NCBI GenBank assembly: GCA_035048485.1
Contig: CM068587.1
Location: 44,825,496 to 44,889,495 of the forward strand
DNA length: 64,000 nucleotides
Source of the DNA: Pteria penguin
Taxonomy: Eukaryota > Mollusca > Bivalvia > Pterioida > Pteriidae
Direction: 5' to 3'
How positions within the stretch are numbered: the first letter of the stretch is position 1; every line of letters starts with the position of its first letter. Under the pieces are notes generated by a model that worked only from the letters and a program-made list of their open reading frames with translations, ran no database searches and was not told the DNA's origin. Below are positions 63,690 to 64,000 of the stretch, in pieces. The position numbers and the translations under genes were made by a program.

Positions 63690-64000
63690 CACTATTAATG
63701 ACTACGGTATATCACTATGAGTGGCCACGATATATCATTATGAGTGGCCACGGTATATCAGTATGAGAGGCCACGGTATATCTATGAGTGGCCACGATAT
63801 ATCAGTATGAGTGGCCACGGTTTATCTCAATTAGTGGCCACAGTATATCACTATGAGTGGCCACGGTATATCTCTATGAGTGGCCACGGTATATCAGTAT
63901 GAGTGGCCACATTATATCACTATGAGTGGCCACAGTATATCTCTATGAGTGGCCACAGTATATCTCTATGAGTGGCCACGATATATCTCTATGAGTGGCC
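63690..64000. repeat. 23-bp tandem repeat, runs off the window
   Basis: Units 'tatgagtggccacggtatatc', 22-24 bp, with the palindrome GTGGCCAC in each. About 13 copies visible. Confidence 0.92.

Overview
The window is animal nuclear DNA: AT-rich, with spliced GT-AG exons and very dense non-coding repeats. Several repeat types point to a marine bivalve mollusc. These are non-autonomous elements ending in AACAAGAGGCCCAAGTGGGC and AGCTCACCTGAGC hairpins, 'ggaggggcatattgttttgc' elements, and V-SINE-like tRNA retroposons. The phylum is an inference from repeat style. I cannot name the species.

One gene can be supported, the 3' part of an RPS6KC1 (ribosomal protein S6 kinase delta-1, RPK118) orthologue on the + strand. 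It has five coding exons (452-1941, 2350-2477, 3241-3323, 5843-5938, 17206-17316) that join in frame into 635 residues ending at a TAA. They cover part of the N-lobe, a long acidic Ser-rich insert and the whole C-lobe. The DFG position reads T-Y-F, so the domain looks like a pseudokinase although the catalytic loop is well kept. The 5' exons lie outside the window. Its introns hold a TA-flanked MITE, a decayed mariner transposase, a 21-bp minisatellite and, in the 11.3-kb last intron, a 14-bp satellite of about 285 copies. That satellite is split by a 747-bp TIR element with a 5-bp target duplication.

From about 17.4 kb to the end I recognise no further protein gene. This part is a mosaic of mobile elements and tandem arrays. 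A hairpin-ended element family has copies at 19.0-20.5, 26.0-27.6, 29.9-32.2, 41.6-43.3 and 44.9-47.1 kb, with decayed relatives at 47.4-50.3 kb. A second family lies at 16.0-16.9 and 35.7-36.35 kb. MITEs, a two-hairpin foldback element (53.5-54.1 kb) and tRNA-derived SINEs are also present. Tandem arrays with unrelated units of 53, 33, 57, 19, 36, 61, 74, 46 and 23 bp follow one another. The largest is a 46-bp satellite at 57.1-63.2 kb carrying a 1.75-kb internal duplication.

Many long open frames here come from stop-free tandem repeats and should not be read as genes. The points most worth checking are the 11 x 74-bp array joined to a SINE body, the duplication in the 46-bp satellite, the element nested in the 14-bp satellite, and the elements whose boundaries can be read by comparison with an unfilled copy.
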